From Tanytarsus gracilentus (taxonomy: Eukaryota; Arthropoda; Insecta; Diptera; Chironomidae), in contig JAXRKN010000044.1 in assembly GCA_038502055.1 (NCBI GenBank), forward strand, positions 7,262,501 to 7,326,500: a stretch of 64,000 bases of DNA. Reading direction: 5' to 3'. The notes below the pieces were generated by a model, which searched no databases, was not told where the DNA came from, and saw only the letters and a list, made by a program, of their open reading frames with translations. This document shows, piece by piece, positions 47,001 through 60,800 of this stretch. Position 1 is the stretch's first letter. Each line of letters starts with the position of its first letter. A program made the position numbers and the translations under genes.

Positions 47001-50000
47001 CTTAAATATAAAAAAAATGTTACACAAATTTATTTTTGCACGCATTAAAAATGTAATTTGATATTCAATGAAAAATTTATTGATGGCGTGCGATTGTTCG
47101 ATGAAGCACACGCGACACGAATATGATATATTTTTCTATATTCAACTCGCGCAAACACAAAAATCCTCTCGTGTACGTAATTTATTTAAAATTTTATACG
47201 TTTTCTAGCAAAAAAAGAGAGATTGAGTGGTAAAATTGAATTTATCAAGCACAAAAAGAAAAAAGTGAGTGGGTAACTCTCAAAACATATATCGTCACTT
47301 CCAAATCCAATTTATCTTGTAAAAAGCATAATAAAATGACGTTTGTGTAAATCTCTCACTTACTTTTCCCTCTCGTCCTCTCAAATGCCTCTCTTTTCCT
47401 GTTCAAATACAAAAATATCGGTTCTTGTATTGCCATTCAGTCCACATTCAAGTTCTTTTATATAGTTTATCTCTTTATGAGAGCCGCAGGAGATTTGCTT
47501 ACGATGTTACCTTAGAATCCGTCGCTCCACTTCAATTTCATTTTGTATTCTTTCTTCTGAAAAGCTTCTTCATAGAATATCATGAATGCGAATAAAAATT
47601 TAACAGTGAATAAGAAGCACATCAATGCCATAATCTCTCTTCCACTTGCTGTATAAATCCATCCTCAAATGAGTTAAAAATATCACGGGTTAAAGTCGAT
47701 TGATTGATGGAGAGAAAAATGTTGGTTTGACAAGCTTAAAAATTTGAAAAAATCGTTGAAAATTTTTTTATTAAATTGACGTCGATTGACTTCAAACTCT
47801 GATATAAATTTCAAACTTGTCAAACTTTTAAAATATTTAAAATGTCTAAAAACCCTCAAAAATTAATTTACTTTCTCAAAAGTTCCACATTTATAGTTTA
47901 AGCAAAAAAATTCTTTACAAAAAGCTCTTGGTAAAATATTTTTCATTCGCATGAATACGTTCACACATGAAAATTAAAATCTCTGAACTTTTGCAATGTT
48001 TATATGGAATATGCATGCAATGTAGACTTATGGGAAATCATTTTCTTTTGTGTTGTGTGAAAATCACATTCGTTTATGAGGCAAAACTGAAGAGATACTT
48101 CCTGCTCACATTTTCTCTCGCAATTCAAAGAATGAATGAATATTTTCAAGTTCTATGCACATTGCATTTGCAGGAGATGCTTTAAAATTGCCATCATTGT
48201 ATCAAGTTTATTGAAATGGATGTACCACATATGCTATGATGTCGTGAATTGATCGTGACACTTGATACTGATATGAGAAATACACCTCTCGAATTCAATT
48301 TCAAATATGTCACGATCATTGTGGAAATTCAAACTGATGAATGAATTTTTGAATAAAATTTCATCACATAAAATAATTTTTTGATTTAAACAATCCAAGT
48401 CTAAAAAGGTAGAGAATGAGATCGAAATCTCGTCTCGTGAATGAGCAAATATTTGTCTTTCGTTTTGATTTCATTTTTGTCTCGCATCCTTACTTCCAAT
48501 GTACTTAATGGGCTCGATTCACCTTTTTACACTCAAATCAAACTCACCGCGCAAGAGTGAGGTGAAATTTAATCAAATCTTTTCCCTTCCCTATCGTCGA
48601 CAAATCATTTTATGCATGGAGAAGATGAAAATTTTTCATCCTTCGTCTTGATTACAATTTGCTGCGGAATTGCCTTGCTCACGGCTCAAAATTTGTCACT
48701 GTCTGAAAGTTCATTTCGGGTAAAGATGAGAGTTTGCTAATGACTTTGCGTGCGAAGTGAAAAAAGTTTTTCCATCGCTTTCGCACCGCATTTTATGATG
48801 TGAAGCGTTGAATTTATTGACTGGAAAAAATGTGGTTGGATTTATTTTAAATATTTGCATCTTCATGATATGTTTGCAAAAAATTATTCGGATCTGGCAG
48901 ATTACAGAATCTATAAAAAGACTTTTGACTGCGTACAAAATATTAGAGTACTTTAGAATGCTTTTCGATTGTCAAACGTCTGCTAATCTTCGAGGGAAAC
49001 TCACAAGATGCTTCCATAATTGAAGTCATTCGTAAGTTACGGAAAATTTTTAATTTTTGTGACTTTGATTTTTTTTTCTAATAAAAATTTAATGATTTTT
49101 TTTTGTGACGTAATTTTTGTACAACCCCATGAGAAATGAAAAAACTAAGAAGCTCATACACAGAGGATTAAGTTTTCACACTCGGATTGTGAAGTTCTTT
49201 TTTATATGTACGATGAAAGCACTCGAATTAAATTGAATTATTTAGCAGAGCAAAAGAGTTCATACGGTGCTTGCTCCGAGGCTTCACTTTTTTTTCTCTC
49301 TCGTGAAGTCGCAATTCAAACAAGCTTTTCTATTCAATTTATTTTTATATTCACACTAACGAACGAGATGTGACTTTTTTAGGTTGCTAATTAAAGTTTT
49401 TACTTTATTAAAATAATTTTAAGGTTTTAAGGTCAAAATTAATTGTGCTAATTTAAAATTAAGCAAGCGTGACATGCTTTTCAATTTCTGAATCAACAAT
49501 CAGTATTTAAAATATATTTGACCCTTTTAAAAATTGCTTTAAGATTGTTTAAAGCATTAAAAACTCTTTTGGTGATTTAAGAAAATTCACTTTTGACACG
49601 CTTTAATTTAAGTTTCGCAAAAACTTGTAATTGATCTTCATTAGTACGATAATGAGGTTTAAACCGTTATGCCCAAAAATAAATACACACATTGTTAATT
49701 TAGGTTTATGAAAATTAACGATGATTATCCAAAAAAAAGTACATAAATCTGTCGGCAGCGATTTAAAACCAAATTTTTCATATCGCTCACATGTGCGGTC
49801 TTAATTGCTTCTCTCACTCATAACTCCACTTTTATTTTCTTCCGAAAGTTCATTTACCCAGTTAAACTGTATTTTGATGTTACTAATACCACTTGAAAAT
49901 TATTTAAATGGAATTTCATACCTGGCCAAGGTGCGAGTGAAGAATTTTCGATATGTGACGAGAGTAATTGGGTTAAAATTAGCATAACCTTAAAGTGGTT

Positions 50001-53000
50001 TAGTTGAGTTTGTTTTTTTTCAAAAACTTTTAAAGGGTTGGACACTTTTTATTAGAAATAGATTGCTTTGATTATATTTATTATTTTTTAAATATATTTC
50101 GAGTGTCTAACCCTAGAAAATCTTTATCTCTCGATGGTTATCAAATCCTCTTTAAATGGTTTAAATTTTAGGGTGGCAACAAGTTGAAAATTATGTGTTT
50201 TCATTAATTATTGATTACAATCTTGATGGACTTCCAACAAAGTGCAGCTGCATCTTCGATTACTCATTGAAAGTCTTTAGTGGTGATAGGAAAATTCTGA
50301 AATTTTCTAAATGTCTACACGTGCTCAAATATAGGCTTTAACATGACAATTTGGCTTCCCATGTATGTCGCTTAATTATCTTGTTGGACACAAATTCCAA
50401 CCACGCATCAAACATGCACAAAGACACGTAAATCTTATCTTTTTGGCATGCAAATAATGGGCACAGATTGTAAAATTTGATCATAGAAAATTTAAATTTT
50501 AAAATATTTTGCAGACCGTTCTCTAAAACTAATTATCATACCACAATTACAATTTATTTCAATACCGATGAAAGTTACAATAGAAATCTCTTCATAAATC
50601 TCAATTGCCTCTAATTGATCTCTTGACAAATTAAATGAGCACGAGAAGAAAAAAAATTCATATTTAATTTCACTTCTGTCATACTGCCATTGACCGATTG
50701 GTAATAGAGTGAAATGTTTATTTTTTGGTTTCTCTGATTTCTCTTTGCGCGACAGATTTCAAACGCGAAATTGGTCAAAGATGTTTCTTTCACTTTATTA
50801 TCGGTGGAATTTTATTAGCGCTATCAATTGTGGATGAATTTTTATGACTAAAATAAAATGAAAATTTATAGCAGTGTAGTGGTGGAGACCCGGAAACTAA
50901 AAAATCATGCGAATAAATCTCTAAAAGCTTAGCTGGAATTATAAATTCAAGAATCATTCGAAAATATTTAAAAAATAAATAATTTAAAAGTTATTTCACT
51001 GCGCGCTGCCATTCTTTCCTCGTTGTGCAAGAATTTATAGTAGCAGAAACTTTCTTCAAGATTTTTTGCATCATAGCTGAGTGTTTTTAAAATTATTTAA
51101 ATCGAGCATTAAACGTGATTAACATTTCTTCCCTCTAACCGGAAAAAGTGAGCGCTACTATAGAATTTTAAAGTTCGTCTTCACAGCATCGTAAATATTT
51201 TTTTCTCGTACTGTGTTCTATGGAAGCTAAATTATTCATGTGATATGAAATGAGAAAAAGATTTCCAGCAAGATCCCTCGAATAAGCTGAATTTTTTAAA
51301 ATTAAAAAGCTTATTTAAATAAAATGTGAATTTTGATAATTTATCGAGAAATTTCTCGCTGAACGCATTCTTCATTTTTTAAATCGTATTTAGGGGTTTT
51401 TGGGTGAAATTTCGGTTAATTTCACAATCAACCGGTTATTTTTTAAATCAAAAAAATATTTAAAGGTTTAACCGATAATTTTTTTCTTTTCTAAGTTTTA
51501 AAAAAACCGGTAAATAGAGAACCTCTAGAGGTTAGATTTAACACATCAATTTAAATTTTCACAGTCTCGAACTCTCTCGGCATGTTATTAACTCAAAAAT
51601 TTGCAAAGTTAAAGATGAAATTTCTCTGTGCGCATCGTAAAAATACTTTTTAAAGTCGACCCACTAAAACCTTTTTAACGCGTGCCTTTTGTGTAAATTC
51701 CCTTTTCTCAAAGAAAAGTAAAATAATAACTTGTGTGCGGAAGCGTGAAACTGAACAAATTCATAAACAAGATGAGAAGCTAAAAATTCTTCGCTGACCA
51801 TCAAAGCACTGCACAGAGTTTACAGTGAAAAGAAAAAAATAATGAGGGGAAGAAGAAAAATTTCTTCCGGGCTTGTTCATTCGAGTGATGTTGATTTTTC
51901 TCTCAATAACTTCATGAAGGCTCTTTGAAGCAGTGATCCGAAAGCATTTCAGAAAAAAACCATGGAATTTGCTTCTTTGATGCTTCTCAAATTAACCAAA
52001 AATTTTTATGTTTAAATGAAATTTGTTAAAGATTTTTTTATTATCTAATTTTTAAATTAACATCGCAAAAGTTCTCACTTTTCCCTGAAACGAAAAGAAA
52101 AAGTTCCATAAATTCACGTCCAAGTGTTAAAAAAAGTTTTTACGCATCTTTTGCATGAGAAAATTTGCATGACAGCACGAGAGAAGAGAAAGATTAACCA
52201 CATTAATGGTCACATCAGTGAGAAAGTTATGTGAGTCACAGACACAAAATAATTCGGTCACAACGCATAATATGCAAGTTCAATGCTCTTCGCATCACAT
52301 TCGTATGCGTGTACGTGCTTTGTCACCGTTTTTACATCGAAGTGTAAATACTCTCGAGTTGAATCAATAATTTATCGCACTTTGAAATGAAGAACTTGGT
52401 TCAAATTGATCTTAACTCTTTTTCTGCATATTCAGCTTAAATTGGAGAATAAACTTCGAGACAGTCTTTTATCATCTTGTACACACACAAAAAATTGCAT
52501 TTATCGCAACTCATAAATATTTCAGCAAAATCTTTTTACGTTGCTCGTTCAACTTTTTTTCAGCTCAGCGAAAAATTTTAAATTCAGATTAATCTTTTGA
52601 GGGAGAATGAGCGACACCAAAAAATTCCTTTTCATCCGCTATGACAATGGAATTCTTTCAAATCTTTGTTTTAACCCAGACGAAAGTTTTTAATTCATGT
52701 CTCTCACTTTTTTTCGAGGTGACTTAATTAAGTGTCTAAAGAGTTTGATTAAAGAAGAAGTTAAATAATTAATTTATGGATTTGGTACATTTTAGTAGAT
52801 TGTTGAGATGGAAGAAATTTTAAATGAAGTCAAACTTTATTTATTGAAGAAAATTCAAATATTTCAATCAATTTAAAAAACCGCATCCTCATGACCCCAA
52901 CAGAGAAACTTCTTCATTGAGTTTTTCTGCAAGTTTTGATGAATTACATTGTAAAAAAAATTTCTTTCATTCCATCCACGAGCTACCCGAAAAATAAATA

Positions 53001-54856
53001 AATTTTCAAAAAGTATTTAGGTGAGCAAGAAAAGAAAAAGAAAGTTTTTTTTCGTCTGCCGTTCGGGTTCGAACTGTATAATTGAAAGTCTTCCAAAAAA
53101 ATAATAAAACAACCGAAAATATAAACATGCAGAGCGAGTAAAAAGAAAGAGAAGAAGAACATGTTGGTCACGTTACGAGCCATCACTGTGTGACGACGAT
53201 AAGAAGCTCAAATAATTATGGTAGTGGTGTAAATGGGAGAAAGAGAGACAACTTAGTGATATGTGTGTATAATAAAATTAAAAAATCACAAGCAGACAAA
53301 AATGTCAAGAAAAGAAACTAAAAAAAATTGTTTAAAAAATTTTCAACTTTATAATTTTTTTAAAGTCATAAAAATATTCTCACAAATTTTTAAGTGTCCA
53401 CCCCTTGTAAATATTTTTGAAAAAGTGAGTTTCGACCACCACAGTTCAGCAACGCACACAATCTTCGTATCTTGTTTTTTCAACAACGTGCAACTCTTCA
53501 TTCCGTAACAAGTGTCTGCCGAGTACGAAAGCAAGCTCGAGCGCGATAAAGAAAAATTTCTGTTTTTCTCACTTCCGAGAAAATTTCTGTACGCCTCCAG
53601 GATTAAAACATGGCATACTAGATATTGCACTATAGCACAGCGGAAGTCGTTTCCATACAAATTTTGAGCTCGTGAAGTTTTCACGCTCAACCAAAATTCC
53701 AAATGACAGTTTTTGTGTTGTTGACTTAGAATTTAACTCGCAGTGACACAGAGAGAAATTTTTAAAAGTTTGTGTAACTCGAAAAAAGGGCACAAAACTT
53801 TTTTTACGTTGTGCTTGAAAACACACACAGGACTTGAAAAGTGTTTTGAGATTCGAAGCAGATGCAGTTTATGCAGTTGGACGATTTTAAATTGAAAATT
53901 TATTGCCATAGGAGAGAAAATGTGAAAATTCAGGTGGGGAAAAATTGAAGTGAAAAATTTTATTTGAAAAAATCTTTGAAATATTAAAAAATTAATTTAA
54001 AAATATAAAAAAAGTGTCTACGCCCTTAAGTCGAGGATTAAATCCATAGCCGTTCATTGAGCGCATTGTGTGTGTAAAGCCAGAATCCTCACTAGATTAT
54101 TTGCGGGCTGCCTCAAATGAAAAAGTGTTGCTCGAAATTAGTGAATTATGCATCGAGTGCAAAGAAAATGAATGCAAAGCGATGATGCAGTGGCTTTTCC
54201 ATGCTCGAAACACCGCATATAGTGTTATGTGAGATAACAAGAATTTAAATAATTTTCTCATGTGAGTAAAAGTGAGCTGTGTGCATTTATGAGAAAATTC
54301 GATAAACTCTGAAAGGAAAGAAAAATCTAGTGATTTTGGCATCTCGTATTCATTCAACCTGTGCAATATTGTGAGAAAATAAAGTTCGAAAATTTACTGC
54401 AAGTCGAATCAAAAAAAATCTTTAAAATAATTTAAGAGGATTTTTTTAAACGTGAATAGGAAACCACAAAGCTTTATTCGGTCGATTAATGTTCGAAAAA
54501 AACAAGGATTGATAAAAAATAAATTTGCAAAAATTATAATAAAAAAGTTTTAAAAAAATATTTTTTGCAGATAAAAATTAATTTTTCCAACTTCACCACA
54601 AACCGATCCGGAAAAAACTCAATTAATTCTTCAAATGAACTGAATGAAAAAAAACCCCCGATAAACTGCACTAAAAAAGAAAATTGAGAAAATTTAATCA
54701 ACTGCAAATATTCGAGACTGAATTGAAATAAAAAAATATCATATTTTCTGCATTTTGTGCACAATTTCAATTTCTGCTGATCACATCGGCGAATGAAGGA
54801 TTAAAATAAATTCCTGTTTCATTTTATTGGAGTTTCGTCAATGATAAAATCTCACA
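44011..54856. other. Intergenic region, 10.8 kb
   Basis: AT-rich sequence. Apart from a small inverted-repeat element (50034-50114) and an ACCGGT-rich patch (about 51408-51515), I see no gene or repeat. Confidence 0.6.
50034..50114. repeat. 81-bp palindromic MITE-like element
   Basis: It begins AGGGTTGGACAC and ends GTGTCTAACCCT, so 11 of 12 terminal bases are inverted repeats around an AT-only core. The ends resemble those of the element at 29224. Confidence 0.55.
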
Positions 54857-57800
54857 ATGGAAACAATGAAGTTATTAGTGCGCATTGTAATCGCATTTAT
54901 GTGGATTATGGTGGTGAATTGTAAAGTCATTAAACAACCAACTAAGCTGAGCGACACTATTGACGTCGTCAGTCCGAAATGGGATGATGGTGGACCGGAC
55001 AAATGGCACTTGAATGTGAATTTTACGGATGCATCAATCAGCAAAACCAACACTTCAACGACGAACATTAATTCCTTAACAACATCACACATGTGAGTGA
55101 CAGAGTGTTTTCATTAATTTCACTTTCCTAGTATCCCATCCCAAAATATATGTTTGTGTGAATGCGTGTACGCTTTCCTTCCGATTTCCGACTTTTCTTT
55201 TCTGAAGAGTGCTGCAATGGTCAATTTTCCTTTTAAGTGGAAGAATTTCGAAACTTCGAGAGGTCAATAATTTCATAAATTTAAGATTGATTGATAAAAT
55301 AATTACGTTTTTATATTAAATTTTTATCTAAATTATGTTCTTTCACCCTAAAAAACTCTCAGCTTCTCATGTTACGCTCGTGTACAATATTTTTTCGTTT
55401 ACTGAAATCGAAATGAATTTCGTGACGTTATGATCATCAAACACTTACGACAATTACTTTCCGATACATGTTTTCTCGAGAAGTGAAATATTTGGCGACA
55501 ATTTGAATTAAACTTGAGAGATTTTGACAAATTTCATGGAAACTGTGCTGTGTGAGTTTGTTTGTTCATGTCATGCGTGTTTGTTTGTTTAATAGAAATC
55601 CGTTAGATAATTTTATTGTTAAAGTCATCATTATTTTTCAATGATTTAGAAAATTAAATTAATAAATAACTTTTTTATTTAATCACTTTAAATTCTTCAC
55701 ACTCATTGACCTTAATTCTTTTGGATCTTTACATTTTTGTTCAGTTTCACGGATATTTTCTCCAGGTTGCCGTTGACATACATTCGAGTAGAAACGGAAA
55801 GTTTTGACATCTTTCAACTCCTTAAAAGCATCTTCGTCAATGTGTCGAATTTTATTATTTGATAAATCAAGTTCGGTTAAATTTTTATTAAATTCAAACA
55901 AATTTTTTTGAATCACTTGAATTTTGTTTTTAATAAGCCACAACACTTTCAGCTGATCTCCAAACTCTCGCAAATCATTTTTAGTAATTTCTTCAATATT
56001 TGTGTCATAAACAGTAACAGCAATTAAATTTTTAAAGAATTTTGTGATTCCACGAGGCAGAAAAGAGACATTATTATGTTGAATGTAAAATTCCATGACA
56101 TCATCGTTAGTTTTATCATTTTCATGTTGACCTTGAACTGCTGAAATTTCTCGATCACTTTTTGATGTCACATGAATATTTTTTACTTTACAGTAATACC
56201 CTAAAGTAAGATCAAGCCTGTATTCACAATTCACAACATTACTGTAACATACATTTTGTAAAAATGTTGTTAAAACAGAAAGAATGAGGAAAAATTTCAT
56301 AATTTAAAAGAAAAATTGACTTTAGTCGAGATTTTTTTATTCTGGTAGTTTTTAGAAATTTCATCATTGCAGTGCATTGATTAATAAACAGGCTGACCAT
56401 CTCCACGGTTACTTTCGGATTTTAAATTTTTTAACAGAAAAATTAAAATTTTTTTACAAAAAAATGTTTTAAAAAATATTTGGTCATCCTTTTAATTATT
56501 AAATTGATAAGAAATAAATCTTCTGCTTTTAAAAACATTCATGTTGTTTTTCAAACGAATCTTGCAAAAATGATTATTTAATAATCTCGTTACTTTTTAA
56601 CTATTTTGTTGACATGGAGTCGATTTTTATTAATTTTACTTTAATTTGTGTTCGAGAATTTTTTTTTAAATTCTTTGAAATTAAAAATTAGATTTTAAAA
56701 GCAATGAAAAATTTAAAATTTTAACGGTAGATTTTTTAAACAAACTCATAATTATTTTAGTAATGAAGAGAAACAGGATGAAGATTGTAGAATATTGATA
56801 ACAATTTTCCCTCAAAATAGCGCACATGATTTATTTAATGACTTTTCTGTAAATTATTACACTGCAGCCATTAAAATTGACGTTTAATGTCTTAATCAAT
56901 ATTTAAGATTTTATCATGCAATAAAATGTTAGCACGATTTGAGAACTTCAGAAATTTAAAATGTTATTAAAGTTCTCAGACTTGAAACTAAAGTGAGAAA
57001 TAAAATTTTGAAAATAATTTTATTCCTCCAAATAAAAATCAGTAAAATAAATGTAAATTTTTAACATCAAAATCTTGAGAATAATTTACGCGAAAGATTA
57101 ATAAATTTCTCTTCTTACCGCGTTAACGCCATAATTTTATATTCAATAATTTTTTTCTCAGAACCTCTTTTCTATTTTTCTCATCAAAAATTTATTTCAA
57201 CATTAAAGGAAGGCCAACTTCCCTCGAGCATCACTAAACAGCATCCACACCAAATGAGATTTAACTGAGTGAATTTTACAACTTTCTCGCTAGATCTAAT
57301 ATTTATGACAAGGCGAAGAGGCTCTTTTGTTGGGTGCGCCTTATGCCGATGAAAGTGCGTTATCATTTTCACTTAGTGATTTGGCAGTCGCGGAGAATTT
57401 ATGTGGATAATAAAATAAATTGTGGTGGTCAGAGATTCGAGAAATTTTTTGTTTGGTAATTTCTAAAAAATATAAAATTTTCTGTGAGTGCCAGAAGATG
57501 AATTGATTAAACCACAACACAGCACATGGGAGAATTCTTCTTAATCACTCAATGACACAATTCATAAACCCCTCAAAATAGATTAGGCTAAATAAAGTCG
57601 TTACAAACCCCCAAAGAAGAAATAAATGAAGTGATGATATAAAAATATTATTTATCATTCTCATGATAAAGCACAAAAAAGTGTATTATGTACCGGTCAA
57701 ACCCATCTTTTTCCCATTACTCGACATTTAACTGATTCATTCAAGTCCAAGGGTAATATTTACTCATCTCAACCAGACCGGCTTACATTAACATTGACGA

Positions 57801-60800
57801 AAGGTCTTTTTTTAAAAAATTGTTTACTTCAACAATGTCAACTTATACCAAAATCTTCATCAATCAATTTTTTTATATGAAGAGTAATAAAATATGGAAA
57901 ATTTCTTTCTCTTTTTTTTGATGTCGCGAAAAAAAAAATTTTCTGCAATAACAATGAGAGAGCAAAAATTTGAAAGGGTTTTGATGATTTTTAAGTTTTT
58001 ATAATTTTGCATCTTGATATCAAAAGTGTCAGAGGAATTTGCAAAAACAGGTTCGAACGTCTTCCTTTCCATTCACTTTTTTTTGTAGGACACCGAAAAT
58101 ATTTAATCAAAAAGATTTTTCGTCTTTACGGTGAACGAAGTCTTAATTGGCTTTCTTTTCTCGTCCACTTTCAATTTTTTTATCCATCAAACTTTTTTGT
58201 GCTTGAATTTGAATGAAAAAAATTTAAAATGAATTTTATTTAAATTGCGATGAAATTTTTTTAACCAACAGTAAAAAAAGGAGATGACCTTTAAAAAATA
58301 TCCAACCCATTTTTAAATTTTTTATTTAACATATAAGGAATAAAAAATTCGTCAATTATATGGCAAGACTTTAAATGCACTGGAAAATCATTCACCCTTA
58401 AAAAGAAATTCGTACCTTGAATAATTTTCCATTATAATTGAATTTTTCAATGAAAAAAAAATTTACAACTCAATTAGCAATAAATGGCGAGCCCTAACCT
58501 AAAATATATTCTTTCATTTTTAAAAGGGTTGACTAGATGTTTGTGTTTTTCCGAGACATTCAGTAATTTTGTTGATCAAATTTTAAACTCCAAAAATTCA
58601 ATAACAAAAGTATGAATTTTTCTCAAAAAATACCTGGTCAGCCTTATTTGAAATAAATTTCTTTCAAATATTGCTTCCTTCTGTTGAAAACCATTGAAGA
58701 TGAAAGTAGCACCCCGGCAGGTCTCAATCTCTCATTCCAGGTATTTTTTCATTCAATAACTTTCGTTTGAGTCAACAAAAAATATCGAATTTAAACGTGT
58801 CAAAAGATTTTAATTTATAAAAAACTACCTAAAATTTGATAAAAGAGAATTCGAATAAAAATTAACATGAACTTCATCAATGAAAAATTAGTAGGTCAAA
58901 GTTATGGCAAAATACAAAAAATCGTTTTGTTCAGATGCGAAAAAGAGGCGCAGGCAATACCCAAAAATATTCGTGTCATCTCTTGAATAAAGTAAAATAC
59001 CGCTTTTATATAGTTCCGTGACTTCAAAAGGTTGGCAAAAAAAACTTTTTTCATCTTCATCTTCAATTTCTTTCTCCTGCTGTGACATTAATAGAAATCG
59101 AATTTTCGTGTTAATAAAATATTATTTTTAAAAAATAAACTTTTTGATCATTTTTTACGAATTTATATGAATGATAAATTGATTATGTGATGGTTATCAA
59201 GTATGAGAAGAGAAATTCAATTAATCCGGGGAAAAAATTCTTTTATCTCAAATTAAAATAAATTTCTATTTCCGAATGATTAAAGAACAAGAAGAAAAAT
59301 CTTAAGATTCCATTAAGCAATGAACGATTTTCCTTTTAACTGAAACATGATCGCATTAATGCTTGGTGACAAAAACTCTAAAAATAAATTAGAAGACTTT
59401 AACCATTTTGAGTTAATAGAAAAGCAATTAGAAGAAAAGCTTTCCAAGTGGTCTATTGTGTATGATTTTGTTGAAATACCAAGTTTAATTTTCGGATAAA
59501 ATATTTTTTCTCGTTCAGCAAAAATGTGCTACACAGTCAAGGGCACTTGGCAGCTTTCCAATCAAAAGCTCAATGAATTTTCACAAAAACTATGTTGGAG
59601 CAAAAAAAATTGTATCGGAAAAATTCAATTTTTTTATCTCTTCCTTCCAACTAGCTGCTTCACTCATCAGGAATAAATTAATTAATTGATGAATTTTGTC
59701 GTGAAAAATAGCATGAAAAAAATTAAGACTCAAAGCCATCAAGATTTTAGTCATCTTTTGATGAGTTTTAACTCCACATGAAAATAAATCCATAAAATTT
59801 ATATTTAAATCAACGATTTCTTATAAATTAAAGAAGAAAATGATGTTTTTGAAATTTTGTGTAAATTTTAAAAAATTGTGGACTTATTTTTCCATGAAGT
59901 TAGTGACTAATGTCTTCTGTCATCCTCAAACAATATAAAAATGCTAATGAATGAGAATTTTCAATGTGTCAGTGACACAGTGTCTCTAAAAATACCCACA
60001 TCATTTTCCTATTCTTCGTCTCATTTCACTTCAACAACGTCACAGTGAGGAAGTTTTAAAATGTGTATGAAAAGGTCATGACGGCAAGAGAAGAAAAAAG
60101 TTTCCACGACTACGTAATGAATTTTATCATTAAAATATTTTCGCTCCATTCGTGTGCTTCTCCTCTATTATCATCATTGCCGTCATCATCGTCAAAGTAA
60201 TGAAAGAAAAGGAAGTGAGATAAAAGGAAGATGACTGAGTGCTTACAGAAGGTACGCTGAGAAATTTAAATTCCTTCAGTTCTGAGGGTGAACAAGAGAC
60301 ACTTCGTATGGATAATAATGAGCAGTCACCTTTTTTCGTTTTGTGCTTTTTTGGTTTCCGTTGTTTACCGTTTTCAAAGACGAACCTTTTTTGTTCTTAG
60401 TAACGCATTAATGAACAAAAATCTCGGACGATGGAAACAAAAAGGATAATTTTGGTCTAAATGAAATTGCGCGAATAAATTTCTTGAAGAGGAAAATTTA
60501 AATTAGATTCAGTTTTTAGGTAAAATTTTTCAGCAAAAATTTAAATCATCAAAAATTTTGACCTGAAACTATTTTCAAGTTTTCTATAAAAAAATTTGTC
60601 GACTAAATTTACAAAAAATATTTTAAGCTTTAATTCAAATTTTTTCACAAAAGCTCGAAACACTTTTGTCTATTGCGACTCATCATATTGAATAATTTAT
60701 GGCTTCGGTTGAAAACAATTTCCGATGACGATAAATCTGTTGTTATGCGTCTCGATTTATTTCTTTTTGAATTTTTTAATTAAATTTTACCTTTAAAAAT

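Noticed and set aside
53060..53075. GGGTTCGAAC resembling a tRNA T-loop (others at 45330 and 58050)
   Set aside because: No matching acceptor, D or anticodon arms in the flanks.
58888..59088. 66-codon minus-strand frame with an acidic N-terminus
   Set aside because: Protein-like composition but no homology I recognise and no promoter or splice support; it could be chance within the long intron.
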